Source: an uncultured Lachnospiraceae bacterium
Lineage (GTDB): Bacteria > Bacillota > Clostridia > Lachnospirales > Lachnospiraceae
Assembly (NCBI GenBank): GCA_934376945.1
Contig: CAKRPI010000003.1
Coordinates: forward strand, 1 to 47,640
Reading direction: 5' to 3'
DNA: 47,640 nt
Shown: one piece after another, positions 1 to 7,290 of the stretch
Layout: each line of letters starts with the position of its first letter
How positions within the stretch are numbered: position 1 is the first letter of the stretch
The notes under the pieces: model-generated
What the model was told of the DNA's origin: nothing
Database searches by the model: none
The model's input: the letters and a program-made list of their open reading frames with translations, nothing else
Made by a program: the position numbers and the translations under genes

Positions 1-81
1 ATCATCAAAAGCATACTCGTTGAAGTAGGAATGAAACATAGAGGTTTATAACTTTTTATAAGTTTTCAGTAACGGAATTCC

Positions 82-987
82 ATGTTTGGAGAATGTCATG
101 CTCATCTTTTGATGAATGGGGTAAATTATAAAGAAGCGGTCCGTGTCCATGAAAACGGCATAAAGGATGAAGATATCCGGGAGAAATTTACAGAATATGC
201 AAAACGGAAGATATTATATGTGCGTGATGGCGGTGACAGTCATGGCGTATCGGAGCGTGCAGCCACTCTTGCACCAGATTTTGGAATCACGTATCGCACA
301 CCGGTTTTTGCAATTCATAAAAAAGGCCATTACGGAGGTATTGTGGGCTGTGCATTTACGGACTGGAAAGAGTATGAAAATCTGGTAAAAGAGGTAAGAA
401 GACGCGGCGGCAATTTTATTAAAGTGATGTTTTCCGGCATTCTTGATTTTGCAGACTGCGGCCATGTGACAGAACCGCCGCTTACGCGACAGGAGATCCG
501 GGAGATGATCCATATTGCACACGAGGAAGGGTTTGCCGTGATGGCACACGTCAATGGTGCGCAGGCAGTGCTTGATGCAGTGGAAGCCGGAGTGGATTCT
601 GTAGAACACGGCAATTTTATGGATGAAGAATGTTTGCAGGCACTTTCCGAAAGTGAAAGTGTCTGGGTACCGACTTTCGTGACGATCACAAATCTGATCG
701 GGGGAGGCCGGTTTGATGATCAGGCAATCCGTCAGCTAAAGCAGGAGCAGGGAGAACGAATCCGCAGGGGGTTTGAACTTGGAGTTAAAATTGCACTCGG
801 AAGCGATGCGGGAGCCTGGCGTGTTCTGCATGGGCAGGGACTGCTCGATGAATATCGGGAATTGACGGAGCTGATGACCAAACCGGAAGAAAAGAAGGAA
901 GAGAGAGCGGAAAAATTTATGCTTACCAGGGAAGAACTGGATAAAAGACTGCAGAAGGGTGAGGCGATGATTCGAAAAAAATTCTGA
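82..987 (+). CDS. Amidohydrolase family protein, metal-dependent
   Basis: This is probably a cytoplasmic metal-dependent hydrolase of the amidohydrolase superfamily, resembling imidazolonepropionase-like and prolidase-like members; the substrate is unknown. The metal ligands typical of the fold are visible in order: HxH at residues 6 and 8 (GECHAHL), a candidate carboxylated Lys114 (FIKVM), His156 (MAHVNG), His176 (EHGNFMD) and Asp242 (LGSDAG). At 301 residues it is about 70-100 residues shorter than full-length relatives. It begins directly at the first metal motif, so the small N-terminal beta-sandwich domain is missing. An in-frame TAA at 70-72 shows that the frame does not extend upstream. 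The ribosome binding site is weak (CGGAAT), so the gene may be an N-terminally decayed copy or a genuinely short family member. A terminator follows about 110 bases downstream. Confidence 0.8.
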   Translation: MFGECHAHLLMNGVNYKEAVRVHENGIKDEDIREKFTEYAKRKILYVRDGGDSHGVSERAATLAPDFGITYRTPVFAIHKKGHYGGIVGCAFTDWKEYENLVKEVRRRGGNFIKVMFSGILDFADCGHVTEPPLTRQEIREMIHIAHEEGFAVMAHVNGAQAVLDAVEAGVDSVEHGNFMDEECLQALSESESVWVPTFVTITNLIGGGRFDDQAIRQLKQEQGERIRRGFELGVKIALGSDAGAWRVLHGQGLLDEYRELTELMTKPEEKKEERAEKFMLTREELDKRLQKGEAMIRKKF

Positions 988-1096
988 AAATTTAAAGAAA
1001 AGACTGTTGCAAAAATATTAAATTTTGGTTGTGTGAATGCAAAACGGCGGTATGTGTCTTGCGAAAACAGGGGATGCGTGGTATGATGCATAATAA

Positions 1097-1122
1097 TGGT
1101 ATTGGTTCAATACCAGTTTTTT
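1097..1122 (+). terminator. Rho-independent terminator
   Basis: An 8-base perfect stem TGGTATTG/CAATACCA with a 3-base loop is followed by G and six T. It sits downstream of the amidohydrolase gene and should end its transcript. Confidence 0.75.
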
Positions 1123-1172
1123 GTGTTGAATTTTAACTAAATCAGGCTCCCGGCAAAGCCGCGCAGAGCAAT

Positions 1173-1198
1173 AAGCAGTGGGTTGCGAATATTCGCCT
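1173..1198 (+). repeat. Dispersed palindromic repeat, family A, diverged copy
   Basis: A diverged copy of a roughly 25-base imperfect palindrome whose consensus in this window is close to AAGCGGATTGCG followed by AATATCCGCTTTG. Other copies lie near 2951, 6087, 8745 and 20940, with degenerate ones near 34991 and 44634. All are between genes. The 354-base gap from 988 to 1341 holds a terminator, this copy and a family B repeat; I see no gene in it. Confidence 0.65.
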
Positions 1199-1215
1199 GG
1201 CAGGGGGGAGTCTGA

Positions 1216-1275
1216 ACGCAGAATAAGCATTCCCATGCTTCAAGGTGCGCGGAGCACTAAGCGGTGGATGGGATG
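1216..1275 (+). repeat. Dispersed hairpin repeat, family B, copy 1
   Basis: About 55 bases that match the reverse complement of 6022-6084 with only a few differences. The shared core includes GCGGAGCACTAAGCGGTGGA. It lies immediately downstream of a family A copy, and the same A-B pairing is found, inverted, at 6022-6115. It may form part of the 5' leader of the lipoprotein gene at 1342. Confidence 0.7.
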
Positions 1276-1341
1276 ACCGTATATTTACGGATCCCGGACA
1301 GATTCGAGCATGATGGAAAAGAAAGAAATGGAGGATGTGAC

Positions 1342-2910
1342 ATGATGAACAGAAGGATGAGAAAGCTTAGACTGACTCTTGGAATGTCACTGGCCATCGT
1401 AAGCCTTACGGCAGGATGCAGTCAACTGAAAAAGCCGCAGGAGACGGAAACGCAGACGCAGAGCGAGACAGAGACCAAAAAAGAGACAGAAAGTGAGACA
1501 GTGACTGAAACAGAGTCAGAAACAGAGCTTCAGACAGATATCGCATATACGTCACAGGATAAGAGCGTTCAGATTACGCTTCCGGACAGCACATGGAAGG
1601 TAACACAGGATGCGGATGAAATGAGAGTGTTTTCTTCCGGCTCTGCAGCAATGATCAATATCGTTCACGCAGCAAATGATACACAGATGAAGAATATTTC
1701 CGTGTATGAATCGGAGGATGCGCTGAAGGAAAGCCTGACGAAGCAGTATACAGGTTCCGATGCATTTACGGTTCAGAGCTTTGAGACTGCAGCGGCAGGC
1801 GCACTGAAGACGTATGAGTATGTTGTGAAATATAATTCTACGAGTATGTGGTCCTATTCCGTTACGTATGCAATTCTTGCAGACAATGAGGCATACGTGA
1901 TCCAGGGTACGGTGACAGATGACAATAAGGTACTGCTGGAAGCGGTAAAGAATTCGGTGGAGAGCTTTAAAGTACTCGGTGATTCCGTCTTCAATCTGAC
2001 GCAGGCCGGGACAGTACAGAATCAGTCTGAGACAGCCGAATCTGAGACGGAAGAGGATGATGCAGATGCTGAACTGAGAACGCTGCAGGATTACGGTACG
2101 ACAGCAACACTTTATGCGAACGATAATGTGAATATCCGCCAGAATCCAAGCACAGGCTCGGATGATAATATTATCGGTTCACTGGAAAAGGGACAGGCAG
2201 TGATCGTAATCGGCGAGACATCAAAATGGTTCAAGGTCAACGTTGACGGAAACATCGGATACGTGAGCAAGGAATTTCTGGTAAGTACGCCGGTATCAGA
2301 GACAGACAGCCAGGAGACAGAAGCACAGACGGAATCTGAAAAGACGGATGATGATCAGCCGGGAGATTCCTCTGCGATCGATGCGGAAAAGAACAGTCTG
2401 GTGGATTACGGCGGGTCAAGAACTTTGTATACAACAACAGATGTCAATGTGCGTCAGGAGCCCGGTACAAACAGCCAGATCGTAGATGGTCTTGGAAGCG
2501 GGCAGGAGGTTACGGTAGTCGGCGAGACGGACAACTGGTATGTGGTTTCTGTAAACGGAACGATCGGATATATTTCCAAGTCCTATATGGGGACTTCTCA
2601 GCCGCAGACAGGAACTAGAGATGATGACGGCGGCGGTACGACTGACGATGGCGGTGGTAACGGTGGCGGAGACACAAATGACGACGGTGGCGGAACGAAC
2701 GGTTATTCCGGCACCATCAGCGGAACGATCAAGAGTGTTTCCGGAGACAGCATTGTAGTTGCAGGCGATGACGGAAAGGTCTATACGATCAATACATCGG
2801 ATGCTTCCATTGATACATCAAATGGTATGTATGAAGGACTTTATGTGAGCGCAAGTGTGGAAACGGCACCGGATGGCACGCTGGTTGCATCGGATGTGAC
2901 AGGACATTAA
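1342..2910 (+). CDS. Secreted lipoprotein with two bacterial SH3 domains
   Basis: A cell-surface lipoprotein, probably binding peptidoglycan. The chosen ATG follows GGAGG at 1330-1334; an upstream in-frame ATG at 1264 has no ribosome binding site. The signal peptide ends in a lipobox (SLTAGC, Cys26). A Thr/Glu-rich linker of repeated TET/SET units follows, then an uncharacterised globular region (about residues 60-225). Two SH3_3-type domains come next (about 255-312 and 360-415), each with the V-N-[IV]-R-Q-x-P signature and the closing GYVSK or GYISK. A Gly/Asp-rich flexible linker (about 426-453) leads to a short C-terminal beta domain that resembles DUF5666-like modules. SH3_3 domains usually bind cell-wall peptides and often accompany hydrolases, but no catalytic domain is visible here. 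It may be a wall-anchored sensor, scaffold or adhesin. It is transcribed alone. Confidence 0.85.
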   Translation: MMNRRMRKLRLTLGMSLAIVSLTAGCSQLKKPQETETQTQSETETKKETESETVTETESETELQTDIAYTSQDKSVQITLPDSTWKVTQDADEMRVFSSGSAAMINIVHAANDTQMKNISVYESEDALKESLTKQYTGSDAFTVQSFETAAAGALKTYEYVVKYNSTSMWSYSVTYAILADNEAYVIQGTVTDDNKVLLEAVKNSVESFKVLGDSVFNLTQAGTVQNQSETAESETEEDDADAELRTLQDYGTTATLYANDNVNIRQNPSTGSDDNIIGSLEKGQAVIVIGETSKWFKVNVDGNIGYVSKEFLVSTPVSETDSQETEAQTESEKTDDDQPGDSSAIDAEKNSLVDYGGSRTLYTTTDVNVRQEPGTNSQIVDGLGSGQEVTVVGETDNWYVVSVNGTIGYISKSYMGTSQPQTGTRDDDGGGTTDDGGGNGGGDTNDDGGGTNGYSGTISGTIKSVSGDSIVVAGDDGKVYTINTSDASIDTSNGMYEGLYVSASVETAPDGTLVASDVTGH

Positions 2911-2927
2911 CCGGGTCAGGTGTTCCC

Positions 2928-2979
2928 CTGCTTCCATTGCTGGGCGCAATAAGCAGCGGATTGTGAATATCCGTTTTGA
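2928..2979 (+). repeat. Palindromic repeat, family A, with adjoining hairpin
   Basis: A hairpin (CTGCTT/AAGCAG outer stem, ATTGC/GCAAT inner stem) runs directly into a family A palindrome that keeps GCGGATTGTGAATATCCG. Located 18 bases after the lipoprotein stop codon. Confidence 0.65.
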
Positions 2980-3031
2980 CTTCTCAGGTACATATTCGGA
3001 AGGAAAGAGTATATTTTAAAGAAAAGAGGGA

Positions 3032-3072
3032 GGGCAGCCGGCGCATCAAAAAGCTTTGCGGCTGTCCTTTTC
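3032..3072 (+). terminator. Probable Rho-independent terminator
   Basis: Stem GGGCAGCCG / CGGCTGTCC with an 18-base loop, followed by TTTTCC. It would end the lipoprotein transcript before the HAD gene. The loop is long, so confidence is moderate. Confidence 0.5.
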
Positions 3073-3130
3073 CTGCATCAGAGAATCAGGGTAAAATGAA
3101 AAGGAAGAGTGAAAGAACAGGAGAGAGAAA

Positions 3131-3760
3131 ATGCAGCAGGATGCGTTAATACTGGATGTAGACGGAACACTTTGGAATTCAACGGAAATCGTTGCGAAGG
3201 CCTGGACGAAGGCAGTGAAGGAAGGCGGCGGAAGCCGGACGATCACAGCAAAAATGCTGCAGGAACAGTTCGGAAAGACGATGAAGGTCATTGCAGACAA
3301 TCTGCTCCCGGAGCTGACACCGCAACAGCGCTATGCAATTATGGATGTTTGCTGCGTCTATGAGCATGAAGCGCTGGAAGAGGATCCGTGTCGGATTTGT
3401 TATCCGGGGGTCATTCAGACGATCAAGGAGCTGGCGAAGCATACAAAGCTTATGATCGTGAGCAACTGTCAGTCCGGCTATATTGAACTCTTTCTTCGGA
3501 AAACGGGACTGGAGCAATACATTACAGATAAAGAATGCTACGGAGATACCGGAAAAAACAAGGATGAAAATATCCGTCTGGTAGTAGAACGAAATCATCT
3601 GCAGCATCCCGTTTACGTAGGGGATACACAAGGAGACTGCGATGCGGCGGAAAAGGCGGGAGTGCCGTTTGTATTTGCTTCCTATGGATTCGGACAGGCA
3701 TCACGTGCGGATGCGGTGATCAGTTCGTTTGATGAATTGCTAAAGCTTGTGCGGGCGTAA
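3131..3760 (+). CDS. HAD-superfamily phosphatase, phosphoglycolate-phosphatase-like
   Basis: A cytoplasmic haloacid dehalogenase-like hydrolase, probably a small-molecule phosphatase. Motif I is LDVDGTLWN with nucleophile Asp9 and acid/base Asp11. Motif II is IVSNCQSG (Ser). A motif III lysine lies in the GDTGKNKDEN segment, and motif IV is GDTQGDCDAA. The cap between motifs I and II is helical, as in subfamily I phosphatases such as Gph and PgmB. The W after DGTL and the overall length of 209 residues suit the phosphoglycolate phosphatase-like group, but the substrate cannot be read from sequence. GGAGAG precedes the ATG. The next gene, plsC, starts 18 bases downstream, so the two are probably cotranscribed. 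Confidence 0.85.
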   Translation: MQQDALILDVDGTLWNSTEIVAKAWTKAVKEGGGSRTITAKMLQEQFGKTMKVIADNLLPELTPQQRYAIMDVCCVYEHEALEEDPCRICYPGVIQTIKELAKHTKLMIVSNCQSGYIELFLRKTGLEQYITDKECYGDTGKNKDENIRLVVERNHLQHPVYVGDTQGDCDAAEKAGVPFVFASYGFGQASRADAVISSFDELLKLVRA

Positions 3761-3778
3761 GCGGAAAGGAGCAGAAAT

Positions 3779-4507
3779 ATGAGACGCATTTTGTGGATGG
3801 TATTGATGAACCTGTGGTATGTGCCATATGGGATCATCAGACTTTTACGTATGGCGGCACATCCGGAAAACTATACCGATGAGGAACGGTATGCATTGAT
3901 CCGGCAGATCGACAATCGTGCGATCCGGGGCGGCCGGGTTGAAATAGAAGGACACGGTCTGGAAAATCTTCCGCGGGAAGACGGATATATTCTCTATCCG
4001 AACCATCAGGGAATGTTTGATGTGCTGGCTATTCTTCAGCTGATGGAGCGCCCGACCTCCGTAGTTCTGAAAAAAGAGCTGGAAAATATTCCGTTTCTGA
4101 AACAGGTAATTGCCTGCCTTGGTGCCCTTCCGATCGACCGCAAGGATCCTCGCCAGGGAATGAAAATTATTTTGCAGGTGACCAAGGAAGTAATGGAAGG
4201 TAAAAATTTCATTATTTTTGCTGAAGGAACACGAAGCCGAAACGGAAATGAGCTGCTTGATTTTAAGGGAGGCAGCTTTAAGTGCGCAGTGAAATCAAAA
4301 TGTCCGATTGTACCGGTGGCGCTGATTGATTCCTATAAGGCGTTTGATACGGGATCCATTGCAAAGACAAAGGTACAGGTGCATTTTCTGGAACCGATTT
4401 ATTTTGACGAGTATGAAAATATGAAAACGACAGAGATCGCTGCACTTGTAAAGGCGCGGATCGAATCGTGTATTTCGGAATATACCGGGAAAGAGCAGCA
4501 CGGCTGA
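3779..4507 (+). CDS. plsC: 1-acyl-sn-glycerol-3-phosphate acyltransferase
   Basis: This enzyme acylates lysophosphatidic acid to phosphatidic acid in phospholipid synthesis, acting at the membrane surface. Evidence: an N-terminal hydrophobic segment (about residues 5-22), the catalytic HX4D motif (NHQGMFD, about residues 79-84) and the substrate-binding FAEGTRSRNG motif (about 148-157). The length of 242 residues is normal for PlsC. The start follows GGAAAGGAG at a good distance. It lies 18 bases after the HAD phosphatase gene, suggesting cotranscription. A hairpin lies between it and spoVAD. Confidence 0.92.
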   Translation: MRRILWMVLMNLWYVPYGIIRLLRMAAHPENYTDEERYALIRQIDNRAIRGGRVEIEGHGLENLPREDGYILYPNHQGMFDVLAILQLMERPTSVVLKKELENIPFLKQVIACLGALPIDRKDPRQGMKIILQVTKEVMEGKNFIIFAEGTRSRNGNELLDFKGGSFKCAVKSKCPIVPVALIDSYKAFDTGSIAKTKVQVHFLEPIYFDEYENMKTTEIAALVKARIESCISEYTGKEQHG

Positions 4508-4531
4508 GAATACACGTATAAAAAAGATAGT

Positions 4532-4575
4532 CAGGGAGACAATATACCCAAAGGAAACGGGCAGTTGTCTCCCTG
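4532..4575 (+). other. Perfect 11-base stem hairpin between plsC and spoVAD
   Basis: CAGGGAGACAA pairs exactly with TTGTCTCCCTG across a 22-base loop. There is no T-tract, so it is not a textbook intrinsic terminator. It may protect the 3' end of the plsC mRNA or insulate spoVAD. No confident sigma-F/G promoter was found in the gap; GTATA at 4516 and CAATATA at 4540 are a weak candidate with a 19-base spacer. Confidence 0.5.
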
Positions 4576-4610
4576 CTTCAGTTAGAGTGGACTTCTGCGG
4601 AAAGGATGGT

Positions 4611-5624
4611 ATGGGAAATCAGATAGTCGGAAAACAGAGTATTGCGTTTGAAAATCCGGTGTACCTGGAAGGAAGTGCATCGGTGGTGGGGCCGAAGGAG
4701 GAAGCAGGCCCTCTTGGAGCGTGGTTTGATGTGAAAGAGGAAGATCCGCTGTTCGGAAAAGAGACGTGGGAGCAGGCAGAGAGTGAGATGCAGAATCTGG
4801 CACTGCAAACGGCTGTCCAAAAAGCAAGGCTGCAGCTTTCCGAGATCCGTTTTTTGTTTGGAGGGGATCTTCTGGCGCAGCTGACGGCCACTTCATTTGG
4901 AAATGAAAAGACAAAGCTTCCGCTTTTCGGGCTTTATGGAGCCTGCTCAACCTGCGGAGAGTCCCTGACACTTGCGGCGATGAGCGTGGCCGGAGGGTTT
5001 GCCGACCATGCGGCAGCGGTGACCTCGAGTCATTTCGCAAGTGCGGAAAAAGAATTTCGTTTTCCTCTTGGCTACGGGAGTCAGCGTCCGCTGGCAGCGA
5101 CCTGGACCGTGACCGGAAGCGGAGCCTTTGTGCTTGGGACAAGGCACGGCTACGTGCGGATAAGTGGTGTGACGCCCGGGAAAATTGTTGATATGGGTGT
5201 GCGTGACAATATGAATATGGGCGCGTGCATGGCTCCGGCTGCCTGTTCTACGATCTGTCAGAATCTTCTTGATTTTGGTCGTGAGCCACAGGAATATGAC
5301 CGGATTATTACGGGGGACCTTGGAAGTGTCGGGAAAGAAATCCTGCTGCAGCTGATCAAAGATCGTGGATTTGACATTGAAGCACAGCATATGGATTGCG
5401 GTATTGAAATTTATGATCCTGAAACACAGGATACACACGCAGGAGGAAGCGGCTGCGGCTGTGCGGCAGTTGTACTTGCCGCACTGATTCTCCCGAAACT
5501 GCGAAAGGGCAGCTGGAGGCGGGTATTGTTTGTGCCGACCGGCGCACTTCTTTCAAAAGTCAGCTTCAATGAAGGCCAGACAATTCCGGGGATTGCGCAC
5601 GGAGTGATACTGGAACGAGTCTGA
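4611..5624 (+). CDS. spoVAD: Stage V sporulation protein AD
   Basis: Part of the SpoVA channel in the inner spore membrane that moves dipicolinic acid into the forespore and releases it at germination; SpoVAD is the soluble DPA-binding subunit. The protein has the thiolase/ketoacyl-synthase-like fold but no role in condensation. The N-terminus, GKQSIAFENPVYLEGSA, and the early GPKEEAGPLG are family hallmarks. LYGACSTCGES, the central TSSHFASAEKEFRFPLGYGSQ region and the C-terminal GGSGCGCAA also fit. Start at the ATG after GCGGAAAGGA: an upstream in-frame GTG at 4587 lacks a ribosome binding site and would add residues not found in the family. spoVAE follows 15 bases later. The usual spoVAC is not upstream; plsC is. 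Confidence 0.95.
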   Translation: MGNQIVGKQSIAFENPVYLEGSASVVGPKEEAGPLGAWFDVKEEDPLFGKETWEQAESEMQNLALQTAVQKARLQLSEIRFLFGGDLLAQLTATSFGNEKTKLPLFGLYGACSTCGESLTLAAMSVAGGFADHAAAVTSSHFASAEKEFRFPLGYGSQRPLAATWTVTGSGAFVLGTRHGYVRISGVTPGKIVDMGVRDNMNMGACMAPAACSTICQNLLDFGREPQEYDRIITGDLGSVGKEILLQLIKDRGFDIEAQHMDCGIEIYDPETQDTHAGGSGCGCAAVVLAALILPKLRKGSWRRVLFVPTGALLSKVSFNEGQTIPGIAHGVILERV

Positions 5625-5639
5625 GAAAGGATGAGACGT

Positions 5640-6002
5640 ATGGAATACTGGAATGCATTCTGGGTAGGAGGACTGATCTGTGCACTTGTGCAGATCCTTC
5701 TGGAAAAAACAACACTTTTGCCGGGACGGATCATGGTACTTCTTGTCATGGCAGGGGCAGTGCTTGGGGCGTTTGGATGGTATGATCCGCTGATCGAATA
5801 TGCAGGAGCCGGAGCATCGGTACCGCTTCCGGGATTTGGAAATATTCTGTGGAAGGGTGTACGCGAGGCGGTGGATCAGAACGGATTTTTCGGCTTGTTT
5901 CTGGGAGGGTTTCAGGCAGGTGCGGCAGGAATCAGCGGTGCGCTGATTTTCAGTTATCTTGCAAGCTGGATCTTTGAGCCGAAAATGAAGGATGTACAGT
6001 AA
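5640..6002 (+). CDS. spoVAE: Stage V sporulation protein AE (SpoVAEB-type)
   Basis: A small integral membrane subunit of the SpoVA dipicolinate channel. At 120 residues it has about four hydrophobic segments and the family-typical N-terminus WNAFWVGGLICALVQ, followed by the LPGFG and GGFQAGAAGISGA segments. The start chosen is the ATG nine bases downstream of the first in-frame ATG (5631): AGAAAGG directly abuts 5631 but is well spaced from 5640, and the resulting N-terminus matches the family. It is cotranscribed with spoVAD and should be expressed in the forespore. Inverted repeats of families A and B follow immediately downstream. Confidence 0.93.
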   Translation: MEYWNAFWVGGLICALVQILLEKTTLLPGRIMVLLVMAGAVLGAFGWYDPLIEYAGAGASVPLPGFGNILWKGVREAVDQNGFFGLFLGGFQAGAAGISGALIFSYLASWIFEPKMKDVQ

Positions 6003-6021
6003 AGCTTTCAATGCCCGCTGA

Positions 6022-6084
6022 CATAAGCATTCCATCCACCGCTTAGTGCTCCGCGTACTTGAAGCGGGGGAATGCTTATCTGCG
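6022..6084 (-). repeat. Dispersed hairpin repeat, family B, copy 2 (inverted)
   Basis: Outer stem TAAGCATTCC / GGAATGCTTA (10 bases, perfect) encloses CCGCTT/AAGCGG, giving a long nearly self-complementary hairpin. It matches 1216-1275 in reverse orientation, so the two copies bracket the lipoprotein-to-spoVAE segment as an inverted pair. Confidence 0.75.
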
Positions 6085-6086
6085 GT

Positions 6087-6115
6087 AAAACGGACATTCG
6101 CAATCCGCTTTGCGA
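6087..6115 (-). repeat. Dispersed palindromic repeat, family A
   Basis: CGGACATTCGCAATCCGC is shared identically with the copy at 8745-8770. It adjoins family B copy 2 in the same relative arrangement as the pair near 1173-1275. Confidence 0.75.
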
Positions 6116-6184
6116 TCTGTGTTCAAAGAGGATAACCTGCGACAGGAAAAGAACGGAAGGAAAAATACAGACAGGGTTGAAAAG

Positions 6185-7249
6185 ATGGAAGAAAACCGGG
6201 ACAAACAAAGGAGAACAGAACAAAGAAGGACAGAAAAAAGAAGAACAGAAATCGGAGAAGAAAAGAAAGCAGAAGGTGGTTCAAAAAAACGCCGCCTGCA
6301 ATTTCGTATGGAAGAGCAGGATGCGGGCAGAACTATCGGAGCGTATCTGACACGGACACAGGGCTTTACAAAAATGCAGGTAAAGCGTATGAAATATCAG
6401 CCGGGAGGAATCCTTGTGGACGGAGTACAGGCAAGAGTCACACACGTGCTTTTGACGGGGGAATTGCTGGATATATCGATCGAGACGGGAAAGCAGCGCT
6501 ACGCAGCGGAAACGAGAGAAAGGGAGCCGTCCGAAAGCAAAGAAGCGGAAAATGAAAAAAGAAAGATCCAGAAAAACGGAAGACTTACATGGAAAGAGAT
6601 CCTTTATGAGGATTCAGATGTCATTGCAGTCTGGAAAGCACATGGAATTCCGCTTCATCCTGCTCATGGCCACCATGGGGATACGCTGATGGATATGCTG
6701 CAGGAAACGCTTGCAAAAAGGGACGGATGTGAAAAGCGGGCAGTACAGCTGTACAGCATCGGACGGCTGGACCTTGATACAAGCGGGATCGTTGTGTTTG
6801 CGAGAAATCAGGTGGCGGCTCAGCGGCTGTGGAAGCAAAGAGAAGACGGCCGCTTCAAAAAGCAGTATCTTGCAAGGTGTGAGGGGCATTTCCCGGAAGA
6901 AGCAAAGGAAGAACAGTGTATCTCACTTCCGATTGCGCCGGTATCCGGAGAATTGAACCGTATGCAGGCAGACCGTGAGGGCAAACGTGCAGTTACTTAT
7001 TATCAGATCTGGCGGGAAATGGAAAAGGAAACATGGCTTTTACTTCATCTGGATACGGGAAGAACGCATCAGATCCGGGTACATATGGCATGGCTGGGAC
7101 ATCCGCTTGTGGGAGATTCTCTTTACGGGAACGGGACAGCAGGAAAAACTTATGCGGCCTTAAGTGCAGCCGCGGCTGTTTTTTTTCAGCCGTTTACCGG
7201 GGAGCGGATCGTATTGAATTATCTTGACAAAGCACAGCGCGGCGAGTAA
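6185..7249 (+). CDS. RluA-family rRNA pseudouridine synthase
   Basis: This enzyme converts specific uridines in structured RNA, most likely 23S rRNA, to pseudouridine. An S4-like RNA-binding domain (about residues 40-100, GRTIGAYL to LLDISIE) precedes the catalytic domain. That domain carries the RluA-family motif GRLDLDTSG with its catalytic Asp, and TGRTHQIRVHMAWLGHPLVGD near the C-terminus. The first 35 residues are an unusual charged low-complexity stretch with repeated RRTE units, and another charged linker separates S4 from the catalytic domain. The ATG at 6185 is the first in-frame ATG. An alternative TTG at 6110 would lie in the upstream palindromic repeat and has no ribosome binding site. 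The exact target uridine cannot be assigned. Confidence 0.88.
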   Translation: MEENRDKQRRTEQRRTEKRRTEIGEEKKAEGGSKKRRLQFRMEEQDAGRTIGAYLTRTQGFTKMQVKRMKYQPGGILVDGVQARVTHVLLTGELLDISIETGKQRYAAETREREPSESKEAENEKRKIQKNGRLTWKEILYEDSDVIAVWKAHGIPLHPAHGHHGDTLMDMLQETLAKRDGCEKRAVQLYSIGRLDLDTSGIVVFARNQVAAQRLWKQREDGRFKKQYLARCEGHFPEEAKEEQCISLPIAPVSGELNRMQADREGKRAVTYYQIWREMEKETWLLLHLDTGRTHQIRVHMAWLGHPLVGDSLYGNGTAGKTYAALSAAAAVFFQPFTGERIVLNYLDKAQRGE

Positions 7250-7290
7250 GCTGATTAAGAAAATGAGCGCTGAGGCAGGGGAGGGCAGAT

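Noticed and set aside
1059..1087. Good sigma-A promoter TTGCGA-N17-TATGAT after the amidohydrolase gene
   Set aside because: The predicted start is only a few bases before a strong terminator (1097-1122), so any transcript would be under 30 bases. It is more likely a chance match.
6110..6184. TTG start extending the pseudouridine synthase by 25 residues
   Set aside because: The TTG lies in a family A palindrome, has no ribosome binding site, and the added residues do not resemble the family.
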